A model generated the notes under the pieces. That model was not told the origin of the DNA and did not search any database. It was given only the letters and a program-made list of their open reading frames with translations. A DNA stretch of 64,000 nucleotides from Lactiplantibacillus mudanjiangensis (GTDB lineage: Bacteria > Bacillota > Bacilli > Lactobacillales > Lactobacillaceae), in NCBI RefSeq assembly GCF_005405385.1, contig NZ_BJDY01000006.1, positions 124,001-188,000 on the forward strand, in the 5' to 3' direction. How positions within the stretch are numbered: the first letter of the stretch is position 1; each line of letters opens with the position of its first letter. Made by a program: the position numbers and the translations under genes. Below, one piece after another: positions 27,557 through 36,226 of the stretch.

Positions 27557-28534
27557 ATGAAATTTACAGTTTTAGGTGCTGGTGCGATGGGCTTACGTTA
27601 CGGGGTTTTGTTACAAGAAGCTGGCAATGACGTTGATTTTGTAGATACTTGGCAACCTAATGTCGAAACCATGCATCGTCAAGGTGGTGTTTACGTTTCT
27701 CGTGATCATCAAGATCGCCATTTAGTACCCGTTAAGGTCTATTATCCTGAGGACTATCAAGGTGACCCCGATGTTTGGGTCGTCTTTACGAAGCAAATGC
27801 AACTGTCAGATTTTCTCAAGCGCACCGCGCACGCCTTTAAACCGGACCAATATGTCCTCACTTGTATGAACGGTATGGGCCACGTTGAAAAGCTGCGACA
27901 ATACTTCCAACCTAACAAACTTTTGGCCGGAACCGCATTAGTCGCAACTGTCTTAAACGGCCCCGGCGATGTCGATTTCATCGGTCAACGCGGCGCCGGT
28001 ACGATGAATTTGGCTAATTATACTGAACACCCCGATGACATGACCCATCGAGTCGTCGCTGAACTGGAAAAATGTCAATTTCATCCAAATTTAACAACCA
28101 ACTTTAAAGGAACATTATTGGCCAAAGTGGTTTTCAATTCCGTCGTCAATACGCTCTGTACCTTGTTCGAGATCACGATGGGGGAATTTGCAGACTACGA
28201 GGGCGCCAACGAATTAAGTAAGCAACTCATCGATGAAGCTTACGATGTTTGTGAACGTGATGGTGTTACGATGCTCAACACTCGTGCTGAAGAACTGGCA
28301 TCAGTTAACTATGTCAGTCAAGTCGCCAATCCACTTCACTACCCTTCAATGTACCAAGATATGTCTCATAACCGTCCAACGGAAGTCGATTATATCAACG
28401 GCTATTTAGTCCAATTAGGGCAAAAATACGGTTACCAAGCGAAGACTCACGCGTTCTTAACTCATTTGGTTCATCTAGCAGAACACACTCGCCAGCAAGT
28501 CGCCACAACGACTAAAACTGCCGCTAGTGCTTAA
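27557..28534 (+). CDS. panE: PanE-type 2-oxoacid / ketopantoate reductase
   Basis: A 325-aa cytosolic NAD(P)-dependent reductase. The Rossmann motif is GAGAMG (6-11). The catalytic Lys is in GTLLAKVVFNSVVN (about 181), with Asn/Glu residues following as in ketopantoate reductases. ATG 27557 follows AGAAGGA; the ATG at 27545 overlaps that site. The T-box for isoleucine argues that it works in branched-chain amino acid metabolism, reducing a branched 2-oxoacid as lactococcal PanE does, rather than or in addition to pantothenate synthesis. The following EamA gene is 71 bases away. Confidence 0.85.
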   Translation: MKFTVLGAGAMGLRYGVLLQEAGNDVDFVDTWQPNVETMHRQGGVYVSRDHQDRHLVPVKVYYPEDYQGDPDVWVVFTKQMQLSDFLKRTAHAFKPDQYVLTCMNGMGHVEKLRQYFQPNKLLAGTALVATVLNGPGDVDFIGQRGAGTMNLANYTEHPDDMTHRVVAELEKCQFHPNLTTNFKGTLLAKVVFNSVVNTLCTLFEITMGEFADYEGANELSKQLIDEAYDVCERDGVTMLNTRAEELASVNYVSQVANPLHYPSMYQDMSHNRPTEVDYINGYLVQLGQKYGYQAKTHAFLTHLVHLAEHTRQQVATTTKTAASA

Positions 28535-28605
28535 TGTTGTAACCCCACTTTCACCTCCAAATAAGGTACAATAGTGCTTGAATGTAAATTTGGGGAGGGA
28601 GTCCG

Positions 28606-29559
28606 ATGCAAACGAGTTTTAACCGCGAACTACGTGGGATTATTTTAGCTAGTGTCAGTGCCACCTTTTGGGGTGTTTCAGGAGCCATCGCCCAAGCGCT
28701 CTTCGATACAACCAACATCAATTCGATTTGGTTGACCGGGGTCCGCATGTTAGGTGCCGGCATTGGCTTCTTAATCTATAGTCTCATCATGCACGTTGAT
28801 CTCTGGTCAATCTGGCGGCATCCTGGTGATCTTTGGCAAATCGCCGCTTATACGTTATTAGGGCTCATGCCGGTTCAATTTACGTATTTCTTAGCCGTTG
28901 AAGCTAGCAATGCGGCCACTGCAACTATCTTACAATTTATGGGACCGGTCTTTATTGCTTTATGGTTAGTCGTGGCGCATCATCAATGGCCAACCCGACC
29001 GGAAGGCTTGGCCATCATGCTGGCCTTAATTGGGTCTTTCTTGTTGGTCACCCATGGTAATCCTGCTGCGCTCGTTATCTCTGGCTGGGCGCTCTTATGG
29101 GGCCTACTGTCAGGAGTCAGTTCGGCAACCAATACTTTATTACCGACTAAATTGTTAACCAAATACAGTGCCGTTACCGTAAATACTTGGTCAATGCTCT
29201 TGGGTGGACTTTTATTTAATCTAGTCCAACCGTTCTGGAGCATTCATGTCCCATTAACGTTGGGTAATGTGAGTCGGTTAGCTTTTGTGATTCTATTTGG
29301 GACGTTACTAGCATTCTTATTCTTCTTGCAAAGTCTAAATGATATCCGACCAACTGTCGCCAGCTTGTTGGATGCCTTCGAACCCCTTGCGGCAACAATT
29401 ATTGCCGTGACGATGCTCGGCGTTCACTTTGAATGGTTAGACTTGTTTGGCAGCTTATTGATTATTAGTACCGTCTTTATCTTAGCCATCGGTCAACGTC
29501 ATAATGACCGAGCCGCTGATGATTTTAAAGCTGCTCGTCATCCTGATGATGAGCCATAA
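28606..29559 (+). CDS. EamA/DMT-family transporter
   Basis: A 317-aa membrane protein with ten helices in two EamA repeats (about 12-145 and 160-300). The start SATFWGVSGAIAQALF and the second repeat GVSSATNTLLPTKLL are typical. Such carriers export amino acids or metabolites or take up solutes; the substrate is unknown. Its place behind the T-box-controlled panE gene makes a branched-chain amino acid or oxoacid link possible. GGGAGGGAG precedes the ATG. The C-terminal tail (RHNDRAADD...) is charged and cytosolic. Confidence 0.87.
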   Translation: MQTSFNRELRGIILASVSATFWGVSGAIAQALFDTTNINSIWLTGVRMLGAGIGFLIYSLIMHVDLWSIWRHPGDLWQIAAYTLLGLMPVQFTYFLAVEASNAATATILQFMGPVFIALWLVVAHHQWPTRPEGLAIMLALIGSFLLVTHGNPAALVISGWALLWGLLSGVSSATNTLLPTKLLTKYSAVTVNTWSMLLGGLLFNLVQPFWSIHVPLTLGNVSRLAFVILFGTLLAFLFFLQSLNDIRPTVASLLDAFEPLAATIIAVTMLGVHFEWLDLFGSLLIISTVFILAIGQRHNDRAADDFKAARHPDDEP

Positions 29560-29593
29560 AAAAAGCCACGTTGCTAGTCAACGTGGCTTTTTT
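29558..29593 (+). terminator. Rho-independent terminator
   Basis: The stem AAAAAAGCCACGTTG / CAACGTGGCTTTTTT with a short loop begins at the EamA stop codon. Confidence 0.93.
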
Positions 29594-29623
29594 CATATCT
29601 AAAGGTCAAAAATCCTCATCCTT

Positions 29624-29975
29624 GCCACCTACCGTTCGCCCATCGTTTTGAACCACCAAACCCGTGTTTCAAAAACGCCGAGCTCTAAGCGATAAATCGC
29701 TAAGAGCTCCCACGGCTGGACTCAATGTGGAGGCACTCTCGGTTATGTTAACGAAGTGATCCGAATACAATTAGCAGTTCCATACTGACCGGAGCCAGCT
29801 AGTGATGGCGCCGGCCGTGAAAACATCGTTAGTCCGGATGCTTTTGCCGGACCTTACGATGTGGACGACTTTTAAGACTAGCAGTTTAGGCTAGGCTTAA
29901 ATGCGAGTTGGAAACCCGATCTTTGGCTGGAGCCGGTCCCCACAGCCGGCAGAATCGCTAGCTGGCGTAGGTGGC
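29624..29975 (+). repeat. MITE-like intergenic repeat, copy C (longest, about 352 bp)
   Basis: It begins GCCACCTACCGTTCGCCCA and ends GCTGGCGTAGGTGGC, so the ends are inverted repeats (GCCACCTAC, nine bases exact, more imperfectly). Hairpin 1 is GAGCTCTAAGCGAT / ATCGCTAAGAGCTC (one internal mismatch). Hairpin 2 is ACATCGTTAGTCCGG / CCGGACCTTACGATGT. A GC-rich right end has GGCTGGAGCCGG and GCCGGC. Copies A and D match its right and left halves, and copy B is a shortened form. No target duplication or transposase is seen. It fills the gap between the convergent EamA and dehydrogenase genes. Confidence 0.85.
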
Positions 29976-30016
29976 TGATTTAGCATCACTCCTGGTAAAG
30001 TCTCTCCCACCTTTGG

Positions 30017-30967
30017 TTAATAGCCACGGTGTAAATCAACTTGATTGCGAGCTAATTTACCAGTCGCTTGCCAAGTCTCAAAGTTCGTTTTAAAAATATG
30101 AAAAACCGTTGCTCGAAAATGACTGATTTGCCCGGACACATGTGGCGTAATCATCACATTGGGCTGTTGCCAAAGTGGATGATCCGCTGGCAACGGTTCT
30201 GGATCAGTGACATCCAACATGGCATGACCAAGTTGACCTGAATTTAATGCGGCCAACAAATCTGCCGTCACCACGGCTGGTCCACGACCGATATTAATAA
30301 ACATCGGTTGCTGTTGCATTTGTGCAAACCGCGCCGCATTAAAATAATGCGTTGTCTCAGGTGTTAATGGTAACGCATTAACCACAAACTGTGCGGTCTT
30401 CAATGTTGTGTCCACATCAGCTAACGCGACCGTCGTGTCAAAATCAGCTGCCGCATGTCCAGTCGTATTGACGCCAACAATCGTCATCCCGAAGGCCGCG
30501 GCCTTCCGGGCAATCGCTTGACCAATTTGACCGGTGCCGAAAATAACCAGCTGCTGACCTGCTAAACTACTGGTTGTCATTGGCAAGGCCCAAGCATGGT
30601 CACCTTGTTGATTCAAAATGGCTGCTTGATACCCACGGACAATCGTTAACATTGCCCCCAAGACCGATTCACTGATACCATCCGCATGAATCCCACTCGT
30701 ATTGGCAACTAAGACATGATGCGCCGCTAAGTCGGCTAACGGTAAATAATCAACCCCTGCCGAAATCACCTGCAAGAAACGTAATTGCATCTCGGGGGTA
30801 GCTAGAATTTTGGTTAACAATGGATGCTTACCGTACATGACTTGAACGTCGGCATATTCGGTTGGCGCTAGCGTTGCTGGCGTTTTAAACGTCCATTCCG
30901 GATACGCTTGTTGTAAAGCAGCAAATTGATCTGGTTTTGTGGCTTGAACCATTAAAGCAATTGGCAT
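30017..30967 (-). CDS. D-2-hydroxyacid dehydrogenase family protein
   Basis: A 316-aa cytosolic NAD-dependent oxidoreductase. The cofactor motif is GTGQIGQ at about 149-155. The catalytic triad is visible as Arg in NIGRGP, Glu in DVTDPEPLP and His in ITPHVSGQ. The first domain is short, as in the group near hydroxypyruvate/phosphoglycerate reductases. The substrate is unknown. ATG 30967 follows GAGGGA; the ATG at 30979 is less likely. It lies downstream of the MapZ-like gene across a strong hairpin. Confidence 0.88.
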   Translation of the reverse strand: MPIALMVQATKPDQFAALQQAYPEWTFKTPATLAPTEYADVQVMYGKHPLLTKILATPEMQLRFLQVISAGVDYLPLADLAAHHVLVANTSGIHADGISESVLGAMLTIVRGYQAAILNQQGDHAWALPMTTSSLAGQQLVIFGTGQIGQAIARKAAAFGMTIVGVNTTGHAAADFDTTVALADVDTTLKTAQFVVNALPLTPETTHYFNAARFAQMQQQPMFINIGRGPAVVTADLLAALNSGQLGHAMLDVTDPEPLPADHPLWQQPNVMITPHVSGQISHFRATVFHIFKTNFETWQATGKLARNQVDLHRGY

Positions 30968-30998
30968 AAAATCCCTCATTTCTCATTAATTAGACCAA

Positions 30999-31038
30999 CA
31001 GCCGCACGCCTAATGATGACACATTAGGCGTGCGGCTG
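30999..31038 (-). terminator. Perfect 16-bp hairpin between the MapZ-like and dehydrogenase genes
   Basis: CAGCCGCACGCCTAAT pairs without mismatch with ATTAGGCGTGCGGCTG around an eight-base loop. On the minus strand only TTGGTCT follows, so termination may be partial and some reading through into the dehydrogenase gene is possible. Confidence 0.6.
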
Positions 31039-31047
31039 CTCATTTTG

Positions 31048-32694
31048 TTAATTCGTGGTCGTCGTATCGTTCGTCCCAGTAGTGTCATTATTGGTGGTAC
31101 CAGTTGTCGTAGAACTCGACGCACTGTCATCAGTCGATTGGCTATTACTTGTTGTCGTGCTTGAACTGTGCTTAGCTGAGCTTGTGGATGTCCCCGCATT
31201 GGTTGAATCCGTTGTGCCAGTAGAACTAGTCGAATCATCAGAACTCGAATAAGTCGATTCATCGGAACTTGATGCTTCGGCTTTGCTAGCCGAGCTAGCC
31301 GCAGATTCAGAATCGGCCGCACTACTGTCAAGATAAGCCGAGTATGAACTAGCACTGGCCGCAGCAGCGGAACTTTCAGATTTCGCTAACGCCTTACGAT
31401 CCGCCTTTAATTGGGTGTAATCAGTTGCTGCTAAAGCTGAAACCTTCCGATATTTCTTCAAATCTTTTAGCACTTGATCAACATCGGTTGTTGAGACATT
31501 GCTCTTGAGCTTGCCCTTCTTGGTGTACAGGTCTTTGTAATCTTGATGATAACTTTGAACCTTTTTAACCGTCTTGTTTAGTGACGTTAACTTCGTGGTG
31601 TATTTCTTAGTGAAGTACGCTTTCTTGGACGTTAATCCAGACTGCTTGATGACCGTCTGTACATTAGCAACAGTCTTCGTGGTCACAGCTGACTTGATTA
31701 ACTTATCACTCGTAAACAAGCCATCATAATTGTCGCGTACGTCTAACATCTTAGCTGCTAAATCGTGCTGACTTTGTAAACTCGTTTTTTCACTCGATTT
31801 TGCCATTTCATCGATATATGTTTGTAATTGTTCCAACTTATCGTCAGAAGCACTACGACGTAAATCACGTTGGGCATCGGTGGTATAAATTTCACTCACC
31901 AGAGATTCGGCATTTGCTTTAGCTTGCGCTTGCGTGGTTTTAGCATGCGTCCACATGAACATAAATCCTAAGGCAGCCACGATTAAAAGGCCAACGCCCG
32001 CAACAGCCAATTTGCCACTTCGCCGTTTTTTCGGTTTTTGATGTGGTTTAACTGGCTTTTGTTTCTTCTTTAAGTGTGGATTTTCTGATGCATCAGTTGC
32101 CGTTTCAGTGGATGCAAACTCATCTGCATCATCAAAGTCGTGATGACGTGCTAATCGTGACATCGGTTCTGAGTCAGCTGATTCTTCAGCCGCCGCACTC
32201 CCCGCATTAGGTTGTTGATCTTCAAAGAGCGCTTCACGGGATAACGGAATCTCTGGTTCTTCATCAGCTGATTCCGCTTCCGTCGCATGAATTGAAATCA
32301 CCGGTTGCCCGTTATTTGAGGCCGCACTTAACCCAGTGTCCGTTGATTTTGGCATATTAGCCCAGCTAGCTGAACTGGCAGCGGCACTCGTTGCTGATGC
32401 GGCTTCTGATTGCGGTGCTGCTGAAGCAGCAGGTATCGCTGATTCAGGTGTTGTCTGTCGTTGTCGACGACTGGCCGTTGCTGATACTGACGCTTCTGAT
32501 GCTGGTGCCGTAGACTCAACGACCGGTGCTTCCGACTCAGGAGTTGGTGCGCTACTCTCAGGATCTTTTAAATCGTAGGCCAATGGAATTTGTTCATTAT
32601 TTTGGTCATCCTGATCATCAGGAATTGGTTCCGTGATCGAATGCCACAACCGTTTCCCTAAACCTTTCTTTTGTCGCTTATTTTTCTTTGCCAA
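31048..32694 (-). CDS. MapZ-like cell division site-positioning protein
   Basis: 548 residues. A basic N-terminus (MAKKNKRQKKGLGKRLW) and a Ser/Ala/Glu-rich cytosolic part to about 225 precede one membrane helix (about 229-250). An extracytoplasmic helical domain (about 255-425, with coiled-coil character, NAESLVSEIYTTDAQRDL) and a Ser/Thr/Ala tail of about 110 residues follow. This single-pass layout, with a phosphorylatable cytosolic part, resembles MapZ (LocZ), which marks the division site and binds FtsZ in cocci. The match is by architecture and resemblance of the first extracellular domain. It may instead be another Ser-rich surface protein. Confidence 0.6.
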   Translation of the reverse strand: MAKKNKRQKKGLGKRLWHSITEPIPDDQDDQNNEQIPLAYDLKDPESSAPTPESEAPVVESTAPASEASVSATASRRQRQTTPESAIPAASAAPQSEAASATSAAASSASWANMPKSTDTGLSAASNNGQPVISIHATEAESADEEPEIPLSREALFEDQQPNAGSAAAEESADSEPMSRLARHHDFDDADEFASTETATDASENPHLKKKQKPVKPHQKPKKRRSGKLAVAGVGLLIVAALGFMFMWTHAKTTQAQAKANAESLVSEIYTTDAQRDLRRSASDDKLEQLQTYIDEMAKSSEKTSLQSQHDLAAKMLDVRDNYDGLFTSDKLIKSAVTTKTVANVQTVIKQSGLTSKKAYFTKKYTTKLTSLNKTVKKVQSYHQDYKDLYTKKGKLKSNVSTTDVDQVLKDLKKYRKVSALAATDYTQLKADRKALAKSESSAAAASASSYSAYLDSSAADSESAASSASKAEASSSDESTYSSSDDSTSSTGTTDSTNAGTSTSSAKHSSSTTTSNSQSTDDSASSSTTTGTTNNDTTGTNDTTTTN

Positions 32695-32904
32695 TTTGCT
32701 TACCCCTATTGTGCAGATGCTTGCACGTCATTTTTTAAGTTAAACTTAGTTATTCATATGTAACGTCGGTTAAATTCAGGTTAAACCTGAGTCAAAAAGC
32801 GACTGTTAATATATAAATTATAGCATGGATTGTCAGTGTGAGAAACTGCTTAGCATAGGGATTTGAGAATTAACCGCTGGCGTCTTAATTTTACATTAAA
32901 ATTC

Positions 32905-32913
32905 TGTTATAAT
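32905..32913 (+). promoter_or_regulatory. Extended -10 promoter of the flavodoxin gene
   Basis: TGTTATAAT is an extended -10 element about 35 bases before the start codon; the -35 region is weak. Confidence 0.55.
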
Positions 32914-32947
32914 CAGCCTATTAAGACGTTGAAAGCGAGGAATTGAT

Positions 32948-33397
32948 ATGGCCACAGCTAAAGTAATTTTTGCGACAATTACCGGTAACAACGAAGATGT
33001 CGCAGACCTCATCATTGAAAAGTTCGAAGACTTAGGGGTGGATGTCACTAAAGCCGAAATCTCCCAGGCCGAAGCAACTGACTTTGAAGCCGTCGATATT
33101 TGTGTCGTCGTGCCCTATACTTACGACGAAGGTGCCCTACCAGAAGAAGGTCTGGACTTTTACGATGATCTACAAGAATTAGACTTGAGCGGTAAAATTT
33201 TTGGTTGTGCCGGTTCCGGCGATACCTTTTACGAAGATGATTACTGTCGGGCGGTAACTGATTTTAGTAACGCCTTTAAAAAGACTGGCGCTACTCAAGG
33301 CGCAGCCGATGTTTTTGTCAATTTGTCACCCGAAGCCGATGATATCAAACGACTGGACGACTTTACTGCACAACTCGTTGCTAAACAAGCCGAATAA
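32948..33397 (+). CDS. Flavodoxin
   Basis: A 149-aa cytosolic FMN-binding electron carrier. The phosphate loop is TITGNNED (11-18), and the FMN-flanking loops PYTYDEGALPEEG and AGSGDTFYEDDYC follow. It is acidic, as flavodoxins are. Length is normal for the short-chain group. AAAGCGAGG precedes the ATG. It stands alone with its own promoter and terminator; redox partners are not encoded here. Confidence 0.92.
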   Translation: MATAKVIFATITGNNEDVADLIIEKFEDLGVDVTKAEISQAEATDFEAVDICVVVPYTYDEGALPEEGLDFYDDLQELDLSGKIFGCAGSGDTFYEDDYCRAVTDFSNAFKKTGATQGAADVFVNLSPEADDIKRLDDFTAQLVAKQAE

Positions 33398-33400
33398 TAC

Positions 33401-33433
33401 GAAACGCCCTGACCAACCGGCCAAGGCGTTTTT
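33401..33433 (+). terminator. Rho-independent terminator
   Basis: The stem AAACGCC / GGCGTTT with an inner pairing TGACC/GGCCA and a T-run follows the flavodoxin stop. It may also serve the minus-strand gene ending at 33435. Confidence 0.8.
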
Positions 33434-33434
33434 A

Positions 33435-33659
33435 TTATTTATTTTGATGTCGTTTGACAAAGCGTTGCCGTAGCCAATTGTACAAGCATTCGACGAACCA
33501 GAACAACACCGTAATCCCAAAAATATTGATGATATAAGTTTGCCAATGATAACCGACGTGGGCAATCCATAAGTCGTATGGTCCTTGGATCAATAAAAAG
33601 TAAATCGCCAATGTTTGTAGGATATAGCTCGTATGGCGCCAAATTGATTTAAAATGCAT
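33435..33659 (-). CDS. Small two-TM membrane protein coupled to the AroD-like gene
   Basis: A 74-aa protein with two membrane segments (about 11-25 and 40-60) and a basic C-terminus (LRQRFVKRHQNK) that should stay in the cytosol. Its ATG lies inside the 3' end of the AroD-like gene (11-base overlap), with GGAGG in the coding part of that gene, so translation is coupled. I do not recognise the family. The coupling suggests a shared role with the AroD-like protein. Confidence 0.65.
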   Translation of the reverse strand: MHFKSIWRHTSYILQTLAIYFLLIQGPYDLWIAHVGYHWQTYIINIFGITVLFWFVECLYNWLRQRFVKRHQNK

Positions 33660-34410
33660 GACTGGCCTCCGTAAGTGGCGTTAAGACTTGTAGGCTTTGT
33701 TTCAATTGACTAACTGTCAGTTGGCCTGGTGCCGTGATTTGACCAACCGCACCGAATATCACACTAGATCCCATTAACTGACCACTCACTGCCGCATACT
33801 GTCCAAATGGTCCCATAACCGTTGCAATTAACGGCAGCGTCAATTGTTCCCGCGCCTTAGCTGTGGCAGTCATCAAAGTTAATGTTTCTAACTCACTAGT
33901 TGTCCGCACCGTTAACTGGGCAACATCCGCCCCCGCAGCGGCTAACGCCTGATAATCAGCGACTAAATCCTTAACTGTCGGCAAGGCTTGATCATAAGTT
34001 TGACTCAAAATTAAAGGGACTTGCTGTTGTCGCATTTGTTGCGTTAATGGCATAAAGCCGGCGTCATTAACCATGGTTAAATCTAGATTCAGCGCATCAA
34101 CCGCCCGATTATTCGCCAACGTTACATAAACTTGATAATAGGTTTCAGGGGTCACGACTTGTGGCTTGAGCGTTGCGATTATTGGAACGGTCCCCAAGAG
34201 TTGCCGCAATTGCGCCGCAGTATTGACCAACTCAGCCCGATTATCTAGCTCAACATACTGGTCTAAGCGCCACTCCACAATTTGAGCAGCGGAAGTCAAC
34301 ACTTGAGCCGCTTGTCCCATCAACTGATCACGCGTATGCCCAGCTAAGACAACGCCTAATTTAGGTCGTCTTGCATCTAATGTCACCATGCCAATTTTTA
34401 CCTGTCGCAT
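33649..34410 (-). CDS. Type I 3-dehydroquinate dehydratase homologue lacking catalytic residues
   Basis: A 253-aa cytosolic protein with the AroD type I barrel over its whole length (VEWRLDQY, GADVAQLTV, FGAVGQITAPGQL). Against well-known type I enzymes, the Schiff-base Lys170 position is Gln165 (GADVAQL for GADIxKI), the catalytic His143 position is Thr138 (SQTYDQ for SNHDFH), and the substrate Arg213 and Arg82 positions are Ala207 and Lys82. Glu46 and the APGQ loop remain. It therefore should not dehydrate 3-dehydroquinate; it may be a pseudoenzyme or a ligand-binding protein. No other shikimate gene lies nearby. It is cotranscribed with the small membrane protein at 33435. Confidence 0.82.
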   Translation of the reverse strand: MRQVKIGMVTLDARRPKLGVVLAGHTRDQLMGQAAQVLTSAAQIVEWRLDQYVELDNRAELVNTAAQLRQLLGTVPIIATLKPQVVTPETYYQVYVTLANNRAVDALNLDLTMVNDAGFMPLTQQMRQQQVPLILSQTYDQALPTVKDLVADYQALAAAGADVAQLTVRTTSELETLTLMTATAKAREQLTLPLIATVMGPFGQYAAVSGQLMGSSVIFGAVGQITAPGQLTVSQLKQSLQVLTPLTEASHAF

Positions 34411-34533
34411 CTTAATTCCCCGTTTCCGTTACATTATCCTATCTTTTATAATAGCAAACTTTCGCCGTTTTACCATAAAATGCTCATTTTTTAAATCATT
34501 TTTTAAAGCGCTTCTAACATTGAAAAAATAAGC

Positions 34534-34563
34534 TTGTCACCGTTTACATTTTCGATTTACAAT
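34534..34563 (+). promoter_or_regulatory. Sigma-A promoter of the permease gene
   Basis: TTGTCA and TACAAT are spaced by 18 bases, about 35 bases before the permease start. Confidence 0.65.
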
Positions 34564-34598
34564 TAGGTAAATAGTCACACTAAAAAAGGGGTCTGCTT

Positions 34599-36032
34599 AT
34601 GAAAACTGAAAAACAGCTTCGTTGGTCCAACATCGCACTAATTGCGTTTGTGGCGGTCTGGGGGCTCGGTAACGTTGTTAACAACTTTGCGTTACAAGGT
34701 CTCTCTGTCGTCACGTCCTGGATCTTAATTATGATTATCTACTTTGTGCCATACACGCTGATTGTTGGCCAACTTGGATCCACCTTCAAAGATGCTGAAG
34801 GTGGGGTCTCTTCCTGGATTCGTGCTACCAGTACGAAACGATTAGCTTACTATGCAGCTTGGACCTATTGGATTGTGCATGTGCCTTATTTGGCACAAAA
34901 GCCACAAGGGATTCTGATCGCATTTAGTTGGCTATTCAAGGGTAACGGGAATTTCATTAATACCACGCCAGCATTGGTCGTACAAGGGATTTGTTTAGTG
35001 CTATTTTTATTCTTCCTTTGGATTGCATCCCTTGGTTTGACCACGCTGAAACGGATCGGGAGTGTTGCCGGAACTGGGATGTTTATCATGTCCATTCTGT
35101 TTATTATTCTCGCCGTATCCGCACCGTTCATGACTAAATCAGCAACTGTGCAGACGCCCAATATGTTGTCTATTAAATCTTATTTACCTAAATTTGACTT
35201 TACCTACTTTACAACAGTCTCAATGTTAGTCTTTGCCGTTGGGGGATCTGAAAAGATTTCCCCATATGTTAATAAGACGAAAAATCCTGGCCGCGAATTT
35301 CCGCTCGGAATGCTCGTCTTAGCTGGGATGGTCGCCATTTGTGCCTTACTGGGATCATTCGCGATGGGAATTCTTTTCAACGCTAAACACATTCCAAATG
35401 ACTTGATGGCTAACGGCGCTTACTACGCTTTCCAAAAATTAGGTAGTTTCTATCACGTTGGTAACTTATTCTTAATCTTCTATGCCATTGCCAATGTATT
35501 GGCCCAAATTTCAGCCTTAGCCTTCTCGATTGATGCCCCATTGAAAATCTTGTTAGGTGACGCTGATCCTGAATTCATCCCTAAGAAACTAAGTAAGATG
35601 AATAAAAAGGATGTTCCCGTCAACGGTTATATCATGACAGGCGTCTTAGTTAGCATTTTGATTATCATTCCAGCATTAGGGATTGGTAACATGAACGAAC
35701 TGTTCAACTGGTTATTAAACCTGAATTCCGTTGTCATGCCAATGCGTTATCTCTGGGTCTTCTTAGCCTACATGTTGCTAAACAAGCACTTAAAGGAATT
35801 CAAGAGCGATTACAAGTTCTTGAAGAATCCAACTGCTGGTAAGCTCGTTGGTGCCTGGTGCTTCCTATTTACGGCCTTTGCATGTATCTTAGGGATGGTT
35901 CCTAAGACATCCTTAGCTGCCAATCCAAGTGGCTGGTGGTTCCAGTTAGCATTAAACATTATCACCCCAGTTATCTTTGTGGCCTTGGGTATGATTTTAC
36001 CAATGATCGCCCGTCGTCATCAAGACGCTTAA
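34599..36032 (+). CDS. APC-superfamily amino acid permease
   Basis: A 477-aa membrane protein with 12 or more helices. The first helix region NIALIAFVAVWGLGNVVNN contains the unwound GLG substrate motif, and the helix-6 region VFAVGGSEKISPYV is typical of the glutamate:GABA antiporter-like/YjeM branch. A cytosolic loop with NKTKNPGREFPLG is conserved in the superfamily. It carries amino acids or amines, the exact substrate unknown. AAAAGGGG precedes the ATG. It is a single gene with promoter and terminator. The MarR-type gene that follows has its own upstream region. Confidence 0.88.
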   Translation: MKTEKQLRWSNIALIAFVAVWGLGNVVNNFALQGLSVVTSWILIMIIYFVPYTLIVGQLGSTFKDAEGGVSSWIRATSTKRLAYYAAWTYWIVHVPYLAQKPQGILIAFSWLFKGNGNFINTTPALVVQGICLVLFLFFLWIASLGLTTLKRIGSVAGTGMFIMSILFIILAVSAPFMTKSATVQTPNMLSIKSYLPKFDFTYFTTVSMLVFAVGGSEKISPYVNKTKNPGREFPLGMLVLAGMVAICALLGSFAMGILFNAKHIPNDLMANGAYYAFQKLGSFYHVGNLFLIFYAIANVLAQISALAFSIDAPLKILLGDADPEFIPKKLSKMNKKDVPVNGYIMTGVLVSILIIIPALGIGNMNELFNWLLNLNSVVMPMRYLWVFLAYMLLNKHLKEFKSDYKFLKNPTAGKLVGAWCFLFTAFACILGMVPKTSLAANPSGWWFQLALNIITPVIFVALGMILPMIARRHQDA

Positions 36033-36044
36033 TAATCTTAACTT

Positions 36045-36088
36045 AAAAATGAGTAAAACCTACGTTTAATAGGCTTTACTCATTTTTT
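36045..36088 (+). terminator. Rho-independent terminator
   Basis: AAAAATGAGTAAA pairs with TTTACTCATTTTT and an inner CCTA/TAGG, just after the permease stop. Confidence 0.88.
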
Positions 36089-36226
36089 GATTGAACTTTT
36101 ACGCATTATCTGAATTTGAGCGTAAGATGACTATGTTGATATGACGCGTTTAATGGTATAATTGATTTTATACAATTAATTGAAACATCAATTAATTGCT
36201 TCGATTTTTTTCTAGGAGGATGTCAG

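Noticed and set aside
31055-31400. Simple-repeat DNA that could suggest a tandem repeat locus or CRISPR
   Set aside because: The repeats are irregular and come from Ser/Thr/Ala codons of the MapZ-like protein's tail; there are no spaced direct repeats.
34501-34520. cre-like AAAGCGCTT before the permease
   Set aside because: At least three mismatches to the cre consensus on the best register; too weak.
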